From contig CAUYUJ010017649.1 of NCBI GenBank assembly GCA_963575745.1, forward strand, positions 135,001-199,000: a stretch of 64,000 nt of DNA, written 5' to 3'. Positions 47,890-59,629 of the stretch are shown one piece after another. How positions within the stretch are numbered: the stretch's first letter is position 1; every line of letters starts with the position of its first letter. The notes under the pieces are model-generated. The model was not told the DNA's origin, made no database searches, and saw only the letters and a program-made list of their open reading frames with translations. The translations under genes were made by a program, and so were the position numbers. This stretch comes from Prorocentrum cordatum. Taxonomy: Eukaryota > Sar > Dinophyceae > Prorocentrales > Prorocentraceae.

Positions 47890-48070
47890 TCGCGAGACGA
47901 CGTCATGAACGACCTCACGCCGCGTCTCACGCTGGCCGCCAGCGCGGCACGCTGCCTAGAGACGGGGGCGCATACGCGCGACCGTACGCGGGCAACTTAC
48001 GCGCGAATGTCGTCGAATACGGACTCGTTGTTCTGCGTCGCCCACATGTTTTCGACAGTGCGCGCCAGTG
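47890..48070. repeat. dispersed repeat R3, copy 1
   Basis: Shares with 50015-50215, same orientation, GGCCGCCAGCGCGGC, GGGGGCGCATACGC/GAGGGCGCTTACGC, TACGCGGGCAACTT/TACGCGGGCAGCTT, and TGCGTCG-CACATG followed by TCG. In one frame both read GAYA-PYAG-L-AN and LVLRR-H, so it might be a decayed coding segment. Confidence 0.55.
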
Positions 48071-48096
48071 CCCGCGCCGCCGCGCATAGGCGCCCG

Positions 48097-48248
48097 CGCC
48101 ACACACACACACAAACACACAAACACACACATACACACAAACACGCACACACAACAACACACACAAACACACAAACACACACACACACACACGCTTCAGG
48201 CCGGCGGTCCGTGGCTCCTAGGTGCGGGACGCGCGCCCTTGAGTGCAC

Positions 48249-48300
<52 letters not shown>

Positions 48301-48339
48301 GACACTCACACTCACACACACAACAAGCAAGCACGCACG

Positions 48340-48379
<40 letters not shown>

Positions 48380-48602
48380 CACACACACACACACACCACA
48401 CGCACACGCACGCACACACACACACACCTCACACTCACACTCTCTCTCTCTCTCACACACACACACGCACACGCGCACACACGCGCGCACGCACGCACGC
48501 AGCCCCCCCCCCCCCTTCCCCCTCCCCCCCCCCCACACACACATACACACACACACACGCGCACACACACGCACACACACGCACGCACGCACGCACGCAC
48601 GT

Positions 48603-48646
<44 letters not shown>

Positions 48647-48708
48647 GCACACGCACACGCTCACGCACACGCAAACGCACACGCACACGCACACGCACAC
48701 GCGCACGC

Positions 48709-48741
<33 letters not shown>

Positions 48742-49032
48742 CATACATACATACACACAGACACACACATACACACCCTGTATCCGTGCGCTCGCGGCCC
48801 GGGCCCTTTGAGATTGGGCGGTGCGCTCGCAGTGCGCACGCACGCACGCACGCACATACATACACACATACACACATACACACAGACACACAGACACACA
48901 GACACACAGACACACAGACACACAGACACACAGACACACAGACACACAGACACAGAGACACAGACACACAGACACAGACACAGACACAAACACAGACACA
49001 GACACAGACACAGAGACACACACACACACCGC
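48097..49032. repeat. long CA-family microsatellite block
   Basis: CACACA, ACGCACGC, CACACG and ACACAG sub-arrays over ~930 bp, with a C-run at 48501-48530. It generates poly His-Thr and poly Val-Cys frames that should be ignored. 48784-48834 interrupts it with a unique block repeated at 49035-49085. Confidence 0.95.
48784..48834 (+). repeat. 51-bp direct repeat, copy 1
   Basis: CCGTGCGCTCGCGGCCCGGG to GCTCGCAGTG. Matches 49035-49085 with one mismatch; the two copies bracket the ACACAG sub-array. Confidence 0.9.
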
Positions 49033-49034
49033 AC

Positions 49035-49085
49035 CCGTGCGCTCGCGGCCCGGGCCCTTTGAGATTGGGCGGTGAGCTCGCAGTG
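49035..49085 (+). repeat. 51-bp direct repeat, copy 2
   Basis: See 48784-48834. Offset 251 bp, one mismatch (A for C). Likely a duplication that carried the microsatellite with it. Confidence 0.9.
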
Positions 49086-49755
49086 GTCTTCGGCCTGGCC
49101 TGCCTGTGGGCGTGGCGCGGCGCGGCGGTTTGCTGCTCGCTCCGCCCCAGCTCCTCGAGACCACCATCCCACCCTGCCTCTCTCTCCTCCCTCCCTCCCC
49201 CCCGGCCCACCTGTTGCCCCTGCGCCTGCGCGTCCGCCGCCTCGGACCCAAACTCCGCCACCTACTCCTCCACCACCTCCACCACCTCCATCACTTCCAG
49301 CACTCAGGAACGGCGAGCAGGTCTGGTTCAACAAATGTGATTTCGACGGCTGCTGGGGCGCCTCATGTCGAGCTGGGGGGCCTCTGGTCGGGCTGGGGGG
49401 GGACATCAGATCTAGCGAAAGCAACCTTGTCCAACGAACCTTTTTGCAAGTCTCCGAACAACCTCGTCCTCCGCCGCAGCCTCCGTATCCTCAACCACCT
49501 CCACGCAGACCGAAGGGGGGGTGGAGGCGGGAACGGGGCAGAGCGGGGCACCGCAACGGGCGCACGGCCGCCTTCGGGTCCACGTCCCAGCCGAGCCCCG
49601 CCCTGACGAGCGTCATGTGGTTGGAATCCTGGAGGTCTAGAACCTCGTGGGATGGGGGCCCGCCCGCCGCCTGGGCCTCCCCCTCCGCCTCCGCCTCCTG
49701 TTGAGGTCCACAAGCCGGCATCAACACGCAAACTGTCGGAAGCTCGGGCAAGTGC
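49086..49755. other. no gene seen
   Basis: Pyrimidine-rich with CCACCTCCACCACC near 49270. Overlapping frames on both strands are Pro/Arg-rich. Confidence 0.5.
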
Positions 49756-49870
49756 ATTGGGTCGGCGCTGCTCCCCCAGCGCGCCACGGGCGGTGCCGGA
49801 GGCGCGGCCGGGGCGGCCCGGCGCCGATCCAAGAAATCTGCACAAACCTCCGAATGGTTGTGTTTTTGCC
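49756..49870. mobile_element. fold-back element, family C, copy
   Basis: TTGGGTCGGCGCTG and CAGCGCGCCACGGGCGGTGC on one side; GCCCGGCGCCGATCCAAGAA then ATCTGCACAAACCTCC on the other. Arms are imperfect complements, related to 45.8 and 47.6 kb. Confidence 0.55.
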
Positions 49871-49976
49871 CGCGTTTGTTCCTCGATCCTCGTTATCCTC
49901 ATCCCCCCCGTGAGGGGTGCAACAAGCGAGTCGCAGTCAACGGAGTCGTTGGCACTTCAGCGCGCGGTTGCGGTCT

Positions 49977-50004
49977 GACGTATATATACATATATATATA
50001 TACG
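49977..50004. repeat. TA microsatellite
   Basis: CGTATATATACATATATATA then TATACG, a near-palindromic AT-rich island. Confidence 0.85.
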
Positions 50005-50014
50005 CCCGCATGAG

Positions 50015-50215
50015 CGACGACAAGAAACGAACCCTACGCAAGATGGCACAGCGACCATATGCGGTGGCTTACGCGGGCCGCCAGCGCGGCGAACCACACT
50101 GGACACGAGGGCGCTTACGCACAACCTTACGCGGGCAGCTTGCACGCCAATGCCGGCGCAGACGACTCCCTTGTCTTGCGTCGTTCACATGGGAACATCT
50201 TCGTGGGGGCTAGAT
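50015..50215. repeat. dispersed repeat R3, copy 2
   Basis: Diverged counterpart of 47890-48070; see that entry. Confidence 0.55.
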
Positions 50216-51769
50216 CGGGCCACTGGGGGCCATCGCTCTGGCTCCCTCCCTGGCCTCGTCGTCGGGGGTCGAGGCGGGAGGCCGCGGCGGGGAGGAAACC
50301 AAGGCCGGACGATAGAACCTCACTGCCAGCCCCGGTCGGGGCGTGAGCAGCGAGGAGGAGGACGAGTCCCCAATAAGCGCTGATCATCCGCAGGATCTGC
50401 GCAGCGACACTTTCCCCCCGCCACGCAGGCAGCTTGGGAGGCGCACGCGCACCGGGGAGCATCCGCACCTTACCCATGATGCGCGTGGCCTCCTTGAGGC
50501 TGCCATCCCACGTGGGGCCGCAGCGGGATGCGTCACGCTGCGTACTGCAATGCCCCCGCTGGCAACCATCGCAGCACCAAACCACGCCTATGCGTGGTCA
50601 ACTAATTAGTGGTGCCGCGGGGCATGATGCCCAAGGGCCGTAGGTATCCGGAACGTGCCATGGGATACTGGCGCGCGCATGGCACCATTGACGCCGCAGG
50701 AGGCTCGAGCACATCATATGGCGAAACTGGGCGAGTGGGCCCAGGGAAAGTTTCGCCAGGACTCGAGCCAACGACTATGGGTAGCGAAACAGATGATGAC
50801 GATAGCGATGCTGACGACGACGATGAGGTTCCGACCACGCCTGCGCAACACCGAATCCGTGACACTCAAGCCGGACCTCTCGGTGTCACGGTTTCCGCCG
50901 ATCGGCTTTCGCACCCCGGCCTGGGCTGCGGGAGCGGCGGCCCCAGGCGACACGAAAACGCCGAACAGTAAGACCCTGGGCCCTCCGAGGGCCCCCAAAA
51001 CATAGTTCTCGGCCGATGAGCGCTCTGTCTGGGGAGGAGGGTTCAAATTCTCTGGCCCCCAGAGGCGGCCTTGTGGCTGACAGTCGACCTGCCGATAAGA
51101 ACAAGTGTTGCGATGGGGGGGGAAGGATTTGTCCGCCGCGCGCACAACAAACTGGAACCAACCCGATGTTGATGCTACGCCACTCCCTGTCCCTACATCC
51201 CCGCCCAGACGCGGGCCGCCGGGCCCCCGGGCGGTGGCAGCAGGCGCCGCCGCCGCCTCCGGCTGCTAGCCGCCAGAGCAGCCGCAGCCGCCCGCCGCAT
51301 CCTCCTCCTCTTCTTGCTCTTCCTCCTCCTGCTCCACAATTACACCATATGAATAATACTCTCCTCTCTCCCCTGGTGGCGTTCCGCAAATGTCCAGCCA
51401 CCCTCCGCGTACTGGTGTTTAACACACAAGATTCCTGGAATTTGGGTTTTCGCTTGGTTTGTACTTTCCCCTCCAAAAATGCTGCTCTCGCTGAAGCGCC
51501 GGCCTCATTTTTGGGCTACCGCTCGTTCCGAATCGCGCTCCCGCTGCAGCGCTGGCTTCATTTCCGCGCTTCCGCTCGTCCCGAATCGTGCTCCCGCTGC
51601 AGTGCTGGCGTCATTATTCTCAGCGCCATGCCACGGCATGGTTTTCGGTTCTTCCAAACAGGCCCCAAAATCTAGAAAATGCCCCCCGAAAAAACCATCG
51701 GAAGTGATTACACATTCGCTGTCGATGCAATGATTTCTTGGGCCGCAGAAGCCCCCCCCCACTTTGGGG
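50216..51769. other. no gene seen
   Basis: Mixed GC-rich sequence. Short direct repeat near 51500-51610 (TTCCGCTCGT, CGAATCG-GCTCCCGCTGCAG) in two to three copies. Short frames only. Confidence 0.45.
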
Positions 51770-51955
51770 CGTTGCCACGCCATGCTATGTCATGCTACGC
51801 GTTGATCTTCAACACCATGCTATACCATGCAATGATATGCCATGCTACGACATCCGATTGTGCAAATACAGATGAGATCTACGCCATGGTAATGGATGGG
51901 AGGGAGGGGTAGGACGTCAGATATGACGCGAGCGCACCTAGCTTGTCTCTTCCCC
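51770..51955. repeat. dispersed repeat R2, copy 2
   Basis: Counterpart of 39459-39660. Includes CATGCTATACCATGCAATGA words and GGGAGGGAGGGGTAGGACGT. Confidence 0.6.
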
Positions 51956-52040
51956 TCCTCCTCCTCCTCTTTTCCGCCTCCTCCTCCTTTCCGCCTTCTC
52001 CTCCTCCTCCTCCTCCTCCTCCTCCTCCTCCTCCTCCCCG
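51956..52040. repeat. CTC microsatellite
   Basis: CTC repeats interrupted by TTTCCGC. Confidence 0.9.
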
Positions 52041-52490
52041 CTGCGGCCGTCTGCTCGGCGCTGCCCCCTGCTCTAGGCCGCGCGCCTCTCCCTTCTCCAT
52101 GGCAAACGCCACCTTCTGCCTCTTGGGCGCTCCTCTCGCCGATTGGGAGGCCGAGGAGACCAGGACGCAGGATGCAACAGAGAAAGTGGAACCAACGAGT
52201 CGCGAGCATGACAGGGCAGTAAAGCATGGATGCGCCACTACAGCAAGAGGCGCGCGGACGCTGACAAGCAATTCGTGAGGCAGGTGAAGCAAGCACCGTC
52301 ACCTGGGAAACGCCGCCCAAAACCAGTGTCGGGTCGAAGCCGAAGGGCATCGAACATAACACATCTCGAGGTTGAAGCCTCGGATGTGCGCGACTCACCA
52401 CACGGGCGTGAGCCCCGAGTTGTCCTCGCTCTACCACGGTAGAAGATGAGCCTAGGTTGAAAGAGGCACCAGCAAGCAGCAGCAACGATG
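52041..52490. other. no gene seen
   Basis: Mixed sequence without a protein-like frame. Confidence 0.45.
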
Positions 52491-52876
52491 GAGAGGGCGA
52501 AGGAGGAGGAGGAAAAGGAGGGAAAGGAGGACGAGGAGGAGGAGGAGGACGAGGAGAAGGAGGAGGAGGAAGAGGACATGAAGGAGCATGCCACGCGTCA
52601 GATTATGCTGATTACGATGAGGAGGGGGGGAGGATGATGATGAGGATGAAAGAGCGGTGCCGAGGGAGAGCACGATGAGAAGCAGGGGCAATTGCAGGAG
52701 CAGCAGGAGCGGAAAACGGGCGGAACTCCTGGGATCACGCCGCGGATTAGGTTGCCCAAAGTGGGCTCCACGACCCGCTGGCTCCGCTGGGGCGCTCCGA
52801 GGCGGGGCTGAAGAGGGAACGGAGGGGCGAGGTTTGAGAAGGAACGAGGAGGAGGAGGAGGAGGAGGAGGAGGAGA

Positions 52877-52961
<85 letters not shown>

Positions 52962-53480
52962 CGAGGAGGAGGAGGAGGAGGAGGAGGAGGAGGAGGAGGA
53001 GGAGAAGCAGGAGCAGGAGCAAAACCAGGAGCAGGAGGAGCAGGAGCAGGAGGAGGGAGGAGAGGAGAGGAGTGAGGGGGGCCCTCCCTGCCTGCTTCTG
53101 TTTTTGTTTTTCTTTGGATGGGGGAGGGGGCCCCTGCCGCTGGCACTCGGGTGGCCGTCGCCATCCACCTGGGTGCCGAGAACTGCCTCCGTGACGGCCT
53201 CCCCCTGTCGTGGCGGGCTTGGGACCTCCAACCGGCACGCCTGGCCCCTGTGGACACGAGACACATTGCGGACGGGTCTCGTGCCGGGGCCGCGGATTAG
53301 CGGAGGAGGCGAAGGAGAAGGAAAAGGAGAAGGAAACAGGGGAGGAAAAGGACAAGGAGAAGGAGGAGGAGGAGGAGGAGGAAGAGGAGGAGGAGGAAAA
53401 GGAGAAGGAGAAGGAAACAGGGGAGGAAAAGGACAAGGAGGAGGAGGAGGAGGAGGAGGAGGAGGAGGAGGAGGAGGGGA
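52491..53480. repeat. GGA and GAT microsatellite block
   Basis: GGA-type at 52500-52580, 52848-52875, 52963-53070 and 53300-53475; GAT at 52878-52962. Unique patches between them hold no gene. The 298-codon plus and 565-codon minus frames are repeat artefacts. Confidence 0.95.
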
Positions 53481-54795
53481 CAGCAATAATGTCACCGCCG
53501 TATCGCTGGGGCACGAATGGGGCGCCGTCGCTGGAGCCCGCATGGGGGAATGAGATCCGGCGAGCGGGGGACACCCGCCACGTGGGTGAAATCGGGGGGT
53601 GCGATCTACAGTCGCGGCGTCGTGGTGCCGAGTGCCTGTCGTCACTCCTCCTCCGCATAACCGCATGGACTGTCCCTCACCACCTCCTCGCCCCAAGGCC
53701 CTTCGACGATCCAGGCGAGTCCAAGATTCTAGGGGGTGACATCCCGGAAAGGGGGGGGCGAACTTGCTGAGGCAGTCGTCCGCTAAGTTGCGGCTAATCG
53801 AGCCGCGGCGCGCACGAGGGCGGGCGAGCCCTCGGCAGGGCTGCGCCTGGGCCGGGCAGCAAGCGGAGGGAGGAGGAGGAGGAGGAGGAGGAGGAGGAGG
53901 AGGAGGAGGAGGAAGAGCAGAGGGGCTTGGCCGAACCCCCAAACGGCGCGGTGACCATACCGCGCGGTGATTCAGCGGGGATGCGGGGTAGCCGCACGGT
54001 TTCGGGACGTGGGTCGTTCTCCGAGGATGTCTGGGGCAGCCGGGGCCCCCAGGAACTCCAAACGGCACGCTGACGGACACTGCTGTCATGTCTTTGCGGA
54101 TTTCGGAACCACCGCAAGGTCTGTCACTGCGCAGTTTTGGGATCACCAATCAGCTCGCGCAGCGGTCTTTCCTGGTGCCCCCCAGCGTCGGGGGGAGCCA
54201 ACGTAAGTATCGAAGAACGGCGCCTGGCGGCGGGGCCAGAAACGTCTGCGTGAAGCACATCTCGTAACCGCACCTTTCCCTATCCCCCCTTTCTCGATTC
54301 TTATCAGAGCTCGTGCTATCGCCAACGTGCGCTTACCCGCGGGCAGCGCGACGAGGGCCGACAGAGGCTGCGCGCCATCGGTGGAGCTGAGCGGGGTAAG
54401 CGCACACTGGACTACGCAGCGCACACCGTAAAGAGCATCGGCTTTCGTCCGACCCGACATGGGGAGGCACCGTCTCCCACGCGCGGCGCCTAAGAAGAGC
54501 GCCGCTGCGCCCCAGCGGCCACCGCGTGACGCACAGAGCGAGCAAGAGGAGGCGGACATTCCCCACCTCCGCCGCCTCGGCCCCGGCCAGGGGGTCGTGC
54601 CGCGGCGGACCGCCGCCCGCCGCTGCTGCTGGCCATCGCTGGCGCCCCCGCCGCTGTCGGCGTCGACGTCTGGCCCGAGCCCCAGGGGTGGCGCCCCGTG
54701 GAGGCCCTGGGAAAGCCCCAAAGAGGCCCCGGGGAAGCACCACGTAGAGGCCCAGGAGCGCGACACCCGCGGAGGTCCTGGGAAACGGCCGTCGT
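53481..54795. other. no gene seen; GGA microsatellite inside
   Basis: GGA repeat at 53867-53915. CCGCGCGGTGA, GGTGACC-like words near 53950-54010. Long minus-strand frame from 55417 to 54143 has no domain and contains a poly-Asp microsatellite. Confidence 0.5.
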
Positions 54796-54820
54796 TGTTT
54801 CCACGGTCGTTGTCCTCGTC

Positions 54821-54870
<50 letters not shown>

Positions 54871-54876
54871 TGTCTG
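54796..54876. repeat. GTC microsatellite
   Basis: GTC/CTC then a perfect GTC run of about 18 units. Confidence 0.95.
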
Positions 54877-55705
54877 TCATCGGCGTCGGCGGTGGCTGCC
54901 GCCCGCCGCTGCTGGTGGCTACCGCTGGCCTGCGCTGCTGGTCTGGGTCCCGAGTCGTCGGCGTCAATCCGCGGGTGCGTCTGTCCCCCCGCTGCCGGCT
55001 CTTAGGCCGTCGTGGCAGCCTCGAGGGCCATCTTAAAACGTCGTGGCGGTATCCTGGGCCATCTTGAAGCTTCCTGGCCTGCTGGGGCCCGTGTAAGCCG
55101 TCCAGCACGCCCCGGAACGCGCCCCGGAAAAAACCCGAAGAGGCCCAAGAGGGGCGCTGCCGCCCTGCTGCCCCGCCTGTGGGTCTCACAGACGGGGCGT
55201 CGTCCTCCCTGTTCACATCTGCTCTTCCCGCCTGCTCTCCCTCCCTCCGCGCGCCGCCATGGCGCTGACGGGCTGCTCGCAGCCGCCGCGCTGTCACCCC
55301 GGGCTTGGTCTTGCCCCCCGCCGCCTGCGGCCCAGCTTTTTGCTGGACACCACGCCCGCTCCCGCCCTGGGGAAGGTGCGGCCACCAGACGTCGGCTCCA
55401 CACTGACCGTTTTGCACCCTTGCCCCACTGGATGGTCACAGCCCCCGCGCTGCGCCCCGCCGCCGCCGGCCCCCCCCGGTGCAGCAGCCGCCGCGGCCCT
55501 GCCGGCGGGGCCGACCGCGCCGCGCGCTCGGGGCGCGACCCGTCCCCCTGAGCGGCCTCGTTCCCCTCCCGCCCCCTCTTTCGGCAGTTTCCTCTGCCCT
55601 GTCCCCTCCTCTTGCATGGTGGCACAGTTCGCTACAACGGCATCCCATTTTAGGTCGCTTTTCGCCAGCGCAGTTACTCTGCCTAGCCGCCGACGCACAA
55701 ACAAG
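54877..55705. other. no gene seen
   Basis: Very GC-rich; every frame is open by composition. No recognisable domain. Confidence 0.45.
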
Positions 55706-55880
55706 TGTTCGGTGATTGGTGTTTGCGATTTGGTGTTGTGGCTCGGAATTTGGTGTCTGGGGTGTTGGTGTGAGGGTGTTTGGTGTTTGGTGTTTGGTGT
55801 CTGGGGGTTGGGGTTTGGTGTTTGGTGTTTGGGGTTTGGTGTGGTGGGGTTGAAGGGGTGGTGTGGCCGGGTGTTTTCAT
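55706..55880. repeat. GGTGTTTGGTGTCTGG minisatellite
   Basis: Repeats of GGTGTTTGGTGT and GGGTTTGGTGT. Not the TTTAGGG plant/alga telomere unit. Confidence 0.85.
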
Positions 55881-56475
55881 GGGTGTCCATTGGTTGTTCC
55901 TGGAGAGGGAGCTCCCCCCCGCACCGCCTCTCCCCGCCCCCCCCCGCCCCCCCTTTCCCCTTCCACCCCTTTTCCCCTGCGTTGCCATCCGCCCCCCCCC
56001 CCCGCCCCCGCTTCTCCCCCGCCTCTCCCCGCCCCTCGTTTCTCCCCCGCCTCTCTCCGCCCCCCGCTTCTCCTCTGCCTCCCCCCTTCTCCCGCCCCCT
56101 CTCCCCCCGCACCCCCCCGCACCCCTGGACCTCCTCCTCCCCTCTCCCCTGCGCCCCGTCGCCCTCGCCATTCTCCGTCCTTGCACCGCCCAGGGCGCCT
56201 GTCGGCGGCCACAAGGTGCCGACAGGCGCACCCGATGTCCACGAAGTGCCTGCCCTCCTGCGGCGGCGGGGCTCCTCCTCCAAGGATGCCCCCTCCTCGT
56301 CCTCCCGGGTCCTCCTCGTCGTCTCCCCCCCCCTCCCTCTCTTCTGCTCCTCCCGCGTTCCGCGTTCCTCCTCTGCGCTCTTCCGTGTTTGTCCTCTTCC
56401 TGTTCTTCCTCGTTTTCGTCCTCCTCCTCCTCCTCCTCCTCTTTCCCCTCCTCCTCCGCTCCTTCTCCTTATAAA
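55881..56475. repeat. C-rich low-complexity tract
   Basis: CCCCGCC, CCTCTCCCC and TCTCCCCC words over ~550 bp, ending in a CTC run (56418-56460). Confidence 0.85.
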
Positions 56476-57059
56476 TAACTTCTCCCTGTCGCACACCGAA
56501 GCCAGTGTTTACGGCGGGCCGGGCGTTTCGCCTGAGACTTCCTCACCACTAATGACCCTGAGGCTTAAACCTTGGCAACCGTTTCGCACATGGAGGCGCG
56601 CTGTTTTCAAAATGTGGTTCTCGCCTTTGCGCCGCGCGCGTTCGCTTTAACGACCCGGGGAGGACGTACCCAACCATTTGTTGGTATTAAAGAACATAGG
56701 GCGAGCAACTATACATCGGACCGCTCCGTTTAACAGCCATCATTGAATTATCCGCAATGCCCTTGAACGCTTCGCCAAAGAACGTCGGGCCAGATTCAGA
56801 TGTTTCACATGCGGCGTCACTCTTAAGAGTCATGTCCTTGGTAAAAGAGCGACCACGAGGGGGCGTGGAAACATGTGGAAGAGGGACGATTGGGGACATC
56901 ATTCGTGGGAGTAGCAACGCCTTGCGCTGCGTTCGCATTGCAGGACAGCGCTCTGCGCGCCATGACAATACAGCGCCTTGCGCTTAACGTAGCATCTGCG
57001 CGCACGCATTGCAAACAACAGGCAACTGAAGAAGGGATGCGGCATGGGCAACGGACAGC
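56476..57059. other. lower-GC tract with a possible minus-strand coding fragment
   Basis: On the minus strand 56968-56687 a frame reads RGRSFTKDMTLKSDAACETS, then PTFFGEAFKGIADNSMMAVK, more protein-like than its surroundings. No known family. The overlapping plus frame 56757-56987 is the alternative. Low confidence. Confidence 0.2.
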
Positions 57060-59310
57060 GCCATGCGCTATTCGTTGCGAGGCGCTGGCCCTCCCAGAAG
57101 CCCACGGAAACGGCGACGGACTCGCAGATCGCAGGCGCCAATGGGGCGGCGAGGTCCCGTGGTGATCTGCGTAGGACGTACCTCCGCTGGCCCTCCCAGA
57201 AGCCCACGAAAGTGGCGACAGCTTCGCAGATCGCAGCCCCCCAGGGGCGACGCGGTCTCGTGGTGATCTGCGTGGGACGTACCTCGGTTGGGCCTCCCAG
57301 AAGCCAGCGAAAGTGGCGACAAGTTCGCAGATCGCAGCCCCCCAGGGGGGCGGCCTCGTGGTGATCAACGTAGGACGTATCTCCGCTGGCCCTCCCAGAA
57401 GCCCACGAAAGTGGCGACAGCTTCGCAGATCGCAGCACCCCAAAGGGCGACGAGGTCTCGTGGTGGATCCGCGTAGGGCGTACCTCCGCTGGGGCCTCCC
57501 AGACGCCCACGAAAGTGGCGACAAATTCGCAGACCGCAGCCCCCCCAGGGGGGCGGCCTCGTGGTGATCAGCGTAGGGCGTACCTCCGCTGCCCCCCCCC
57601 CCCAGGAGCCCACGAACGTGGCGACAGTTTCGCAGATCGCAGCGCCGGCGCCCCAGGGGACGGAGAGGTCGCGTGGTGATCCGCACATGGCGTCACCCCA
57701 CTGGCCCTCCCATGGGCCAGCGAAAGTGTCGACAGTCTCGCAGACCGCAGCACCCCACGGGGCGGCGAGGTCTCGTGGTGATCTGCGTGGGACGTACCTC
57801 TGCTGGCCCTCCCAGAAGCCCACGAGAGTGGCGACAGTTTCGCAGATTGTAGCCCCCCAGGGGGCGACGCGGTCTCGTGGTGATCTGCGTAGGACGCACC
57901 TCCGCTGGCCCCCCCCCAGGAGCCGGCGAACGTGGCGACAGCTTCGCAGATCGCAGCCCCCCAAGGGGCGACGAGATTTCGTGGTGATCTGCGTGGGACG
58001 CACCTCCGCTGGCCCACCCAGAAGCTACGAAAGAGGCGACAGCTTCGCAGATCGCACCCCCCCCCCCCCGCCCAAGGGACGGCGAGGTCCCGTCGTGATC
58101 TGCGTAGGACGCACCTCCGCTTGCCCTCCCAGAAGCCCACGGACACGGCGACGGATTCGCAGATCGCCCCCCCCCCCCCCCGGGGGCGGCAAGGTCTTGC
58201 GGTGATCCGCGTATGACGTACCTCCGCTGGCCCAGAAGCTCGCGGAAGTGGCGACAGACGGCGTAGTCTCGTGACGGTATGCGAAGGACGTACTTCCGCT
58301 GGCCCTCCCAGAAGCTCACAGAACTGGCGGCAGCTTCGCAGATCGCAGCCCCCCAGGGGACGGAGAGGTCTCGTAATGATCTGCGTGGGGCGCACTTCCG
58401 CTTGGCCTCCCAGAAGCCAGCGAAAACTGCGACATATTCGGGGGCCGCCGCCTCCCAGGGGACGGCGAGGTCTCGTGGTGATCTGCGTAGGACGCACCTC
58501 CGCTTGGCTTCCCAGAAGCCAACGGAAGTGGCGATATATTCGCAGATCGCAGCCCCCCAAGGGGCGACGAGGTCTCGTGGTGATCTGCGTAGGACGTGCC
58601 TCCGCTGGCCCTCCGTGAAGCCCGCGAAAGAGGCGACAGCTTGTCAGATCGCAGCCCCCCAGGGGCGACGCGGTCTCGTGGTGATCTGCGTGGGACGTAC
58701 CTCGGTTGGGCCTCCCAGAAGCCAGCGAACGTGGCGACAGGTTCGCAGATCGCAGCCGCAGGGGGGCGACGCGGTCTCGTGGCGATCTGCGTGGGACGTA
58801 CCTCTGCTGGCCCTCCCAGAAGCCCACGAGAGTGGCGACAGTTTCGCATGTCGCAGCCCCCCTGGGGACGGCGAAGTCTCGTGGTGATCTGCGTGGGACA
58901 CGCTCCAGCCGGCCCTCCCAGAAGCCAACGAAGGTGGCGACAAGTTCGCAAATCGCAGCGAAGCCCACGAAAGTGGCGACAGCTTCGTAGATTGCAGCCC
59001 CCCAGGGGACGGCGAGGTCTCGCAATGATCTGCGTGGGACTCGCCTCCGCTGGCCCTCCCCGAAGCCAACGAAAACGGCGACAGGTTCGCAGATCGCAGC
59101 CCCCCAAGGGACGGCGAGGTCTCGTGGTGATCTGCGCGGGACGTACCTCCGCTCGCAGCCCCTCTGGGGACGGCGAGGTCTCGTGGTGATTTGCGTGGGA
59201 CGTACCTCCGCTGGCCCTCCCAGAAGCCCACGAACGCGGCGACAGTTTCGCAGATCGCAGCGCCCCAGGGGACGGAGAGGTCTCGTGGTGATCTGCGTGT
59301 CCCGCCCAAG
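57060..59310. repeat. ~102-bp tandem repeat, about 22 copies
   Basis: Unit: CTCCGCTGGCCCTCCCAGAA, GCCCACGAAAGTGGCGACAG, CTTCGCAGATCGCAGCCCCC, CAGGGG-CGACG-GGTCTCG, TGGTGATCTGCGTGGGACGT. Spacing between successive GATCTGCG words is 98-105 bp, so frames stay open for long stretches on both strands (up to 678 codons on the minus strand). Each unit contains CGCAGATC and GATCTGCG as inverted arms ~35 bp apart. Units vary by 10-20%. Regarded as non-coding satellite-like DNA. Confidence 0.9.
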
Positions 59311-59629
59311 TCGCCGCCGTAGAGGCCGTTGCCTCGTCGCGGGTGGCTCTTCTCTCCTGGCCCATGGCCTGGCCTGTTTGCTTGCGGTTGTTTCCCGTCC
59401 CTTTCTGCTCGCTGCTTCCCTCCATGTCCCTTCCTCCTGCTCCCTGCATGTTGTCCCCGCTTGGCCCCTCTTCTGCCTGCCCGCCCGCCCCGCCGGCCCT
59501 GGCCTCCCGCCTGGGCGTTCGTCGTCGTCTGCCTGTCCCCTCCCGCCTGGAGATCCTCCTTCTGGTCCGTAATTATCCTCGTCGAGAACCATCGCGCGCA
59601 ACACGAACTCCTGAGCGGCGTTGCAGGTG
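59311..59629. other. no gene seen
   Basis: Pyrimidine-rich sequence between the satellite and a minus-strand gene; possibly its 3' flank. Confidence 0.45.

Noticed and set aside
47740-49062. Thr-His and Cys-Val repeat ORFs
   Set aside because: CA-family microsatellite.
51040-51065. tRNA B-box-like GGTTCAAATTC
   Set aside because: No matching A box, anticodon stem or acceptor stem could be found around it.
54143-55417. 424-codon minus-strand ORF
   Set aside because: Includes a GTC microsatellite (poly-Asp) and has Arg/Gly/Ala composition expected from GC-rich non-coding DNA.
55706-55880. Telomere-like GGTTTGG/GGGTTTGG repeats
   Set aside because: Units are irregular GGTGTTTGGTGT rather than TTTAGGG, and they are internal.
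57060-59310. CRISPR-like array
   Set aside because: Units are contiguous with no unique spacers of constant length, and the rest of the window is eukaryotic; it is a tandem satellite.
57568-59604. 678-codon minus-strand ORF
   Set aside because: It is produced by a ~102-bp tandem repeat whose unit length is often a multiple of three; no domain.
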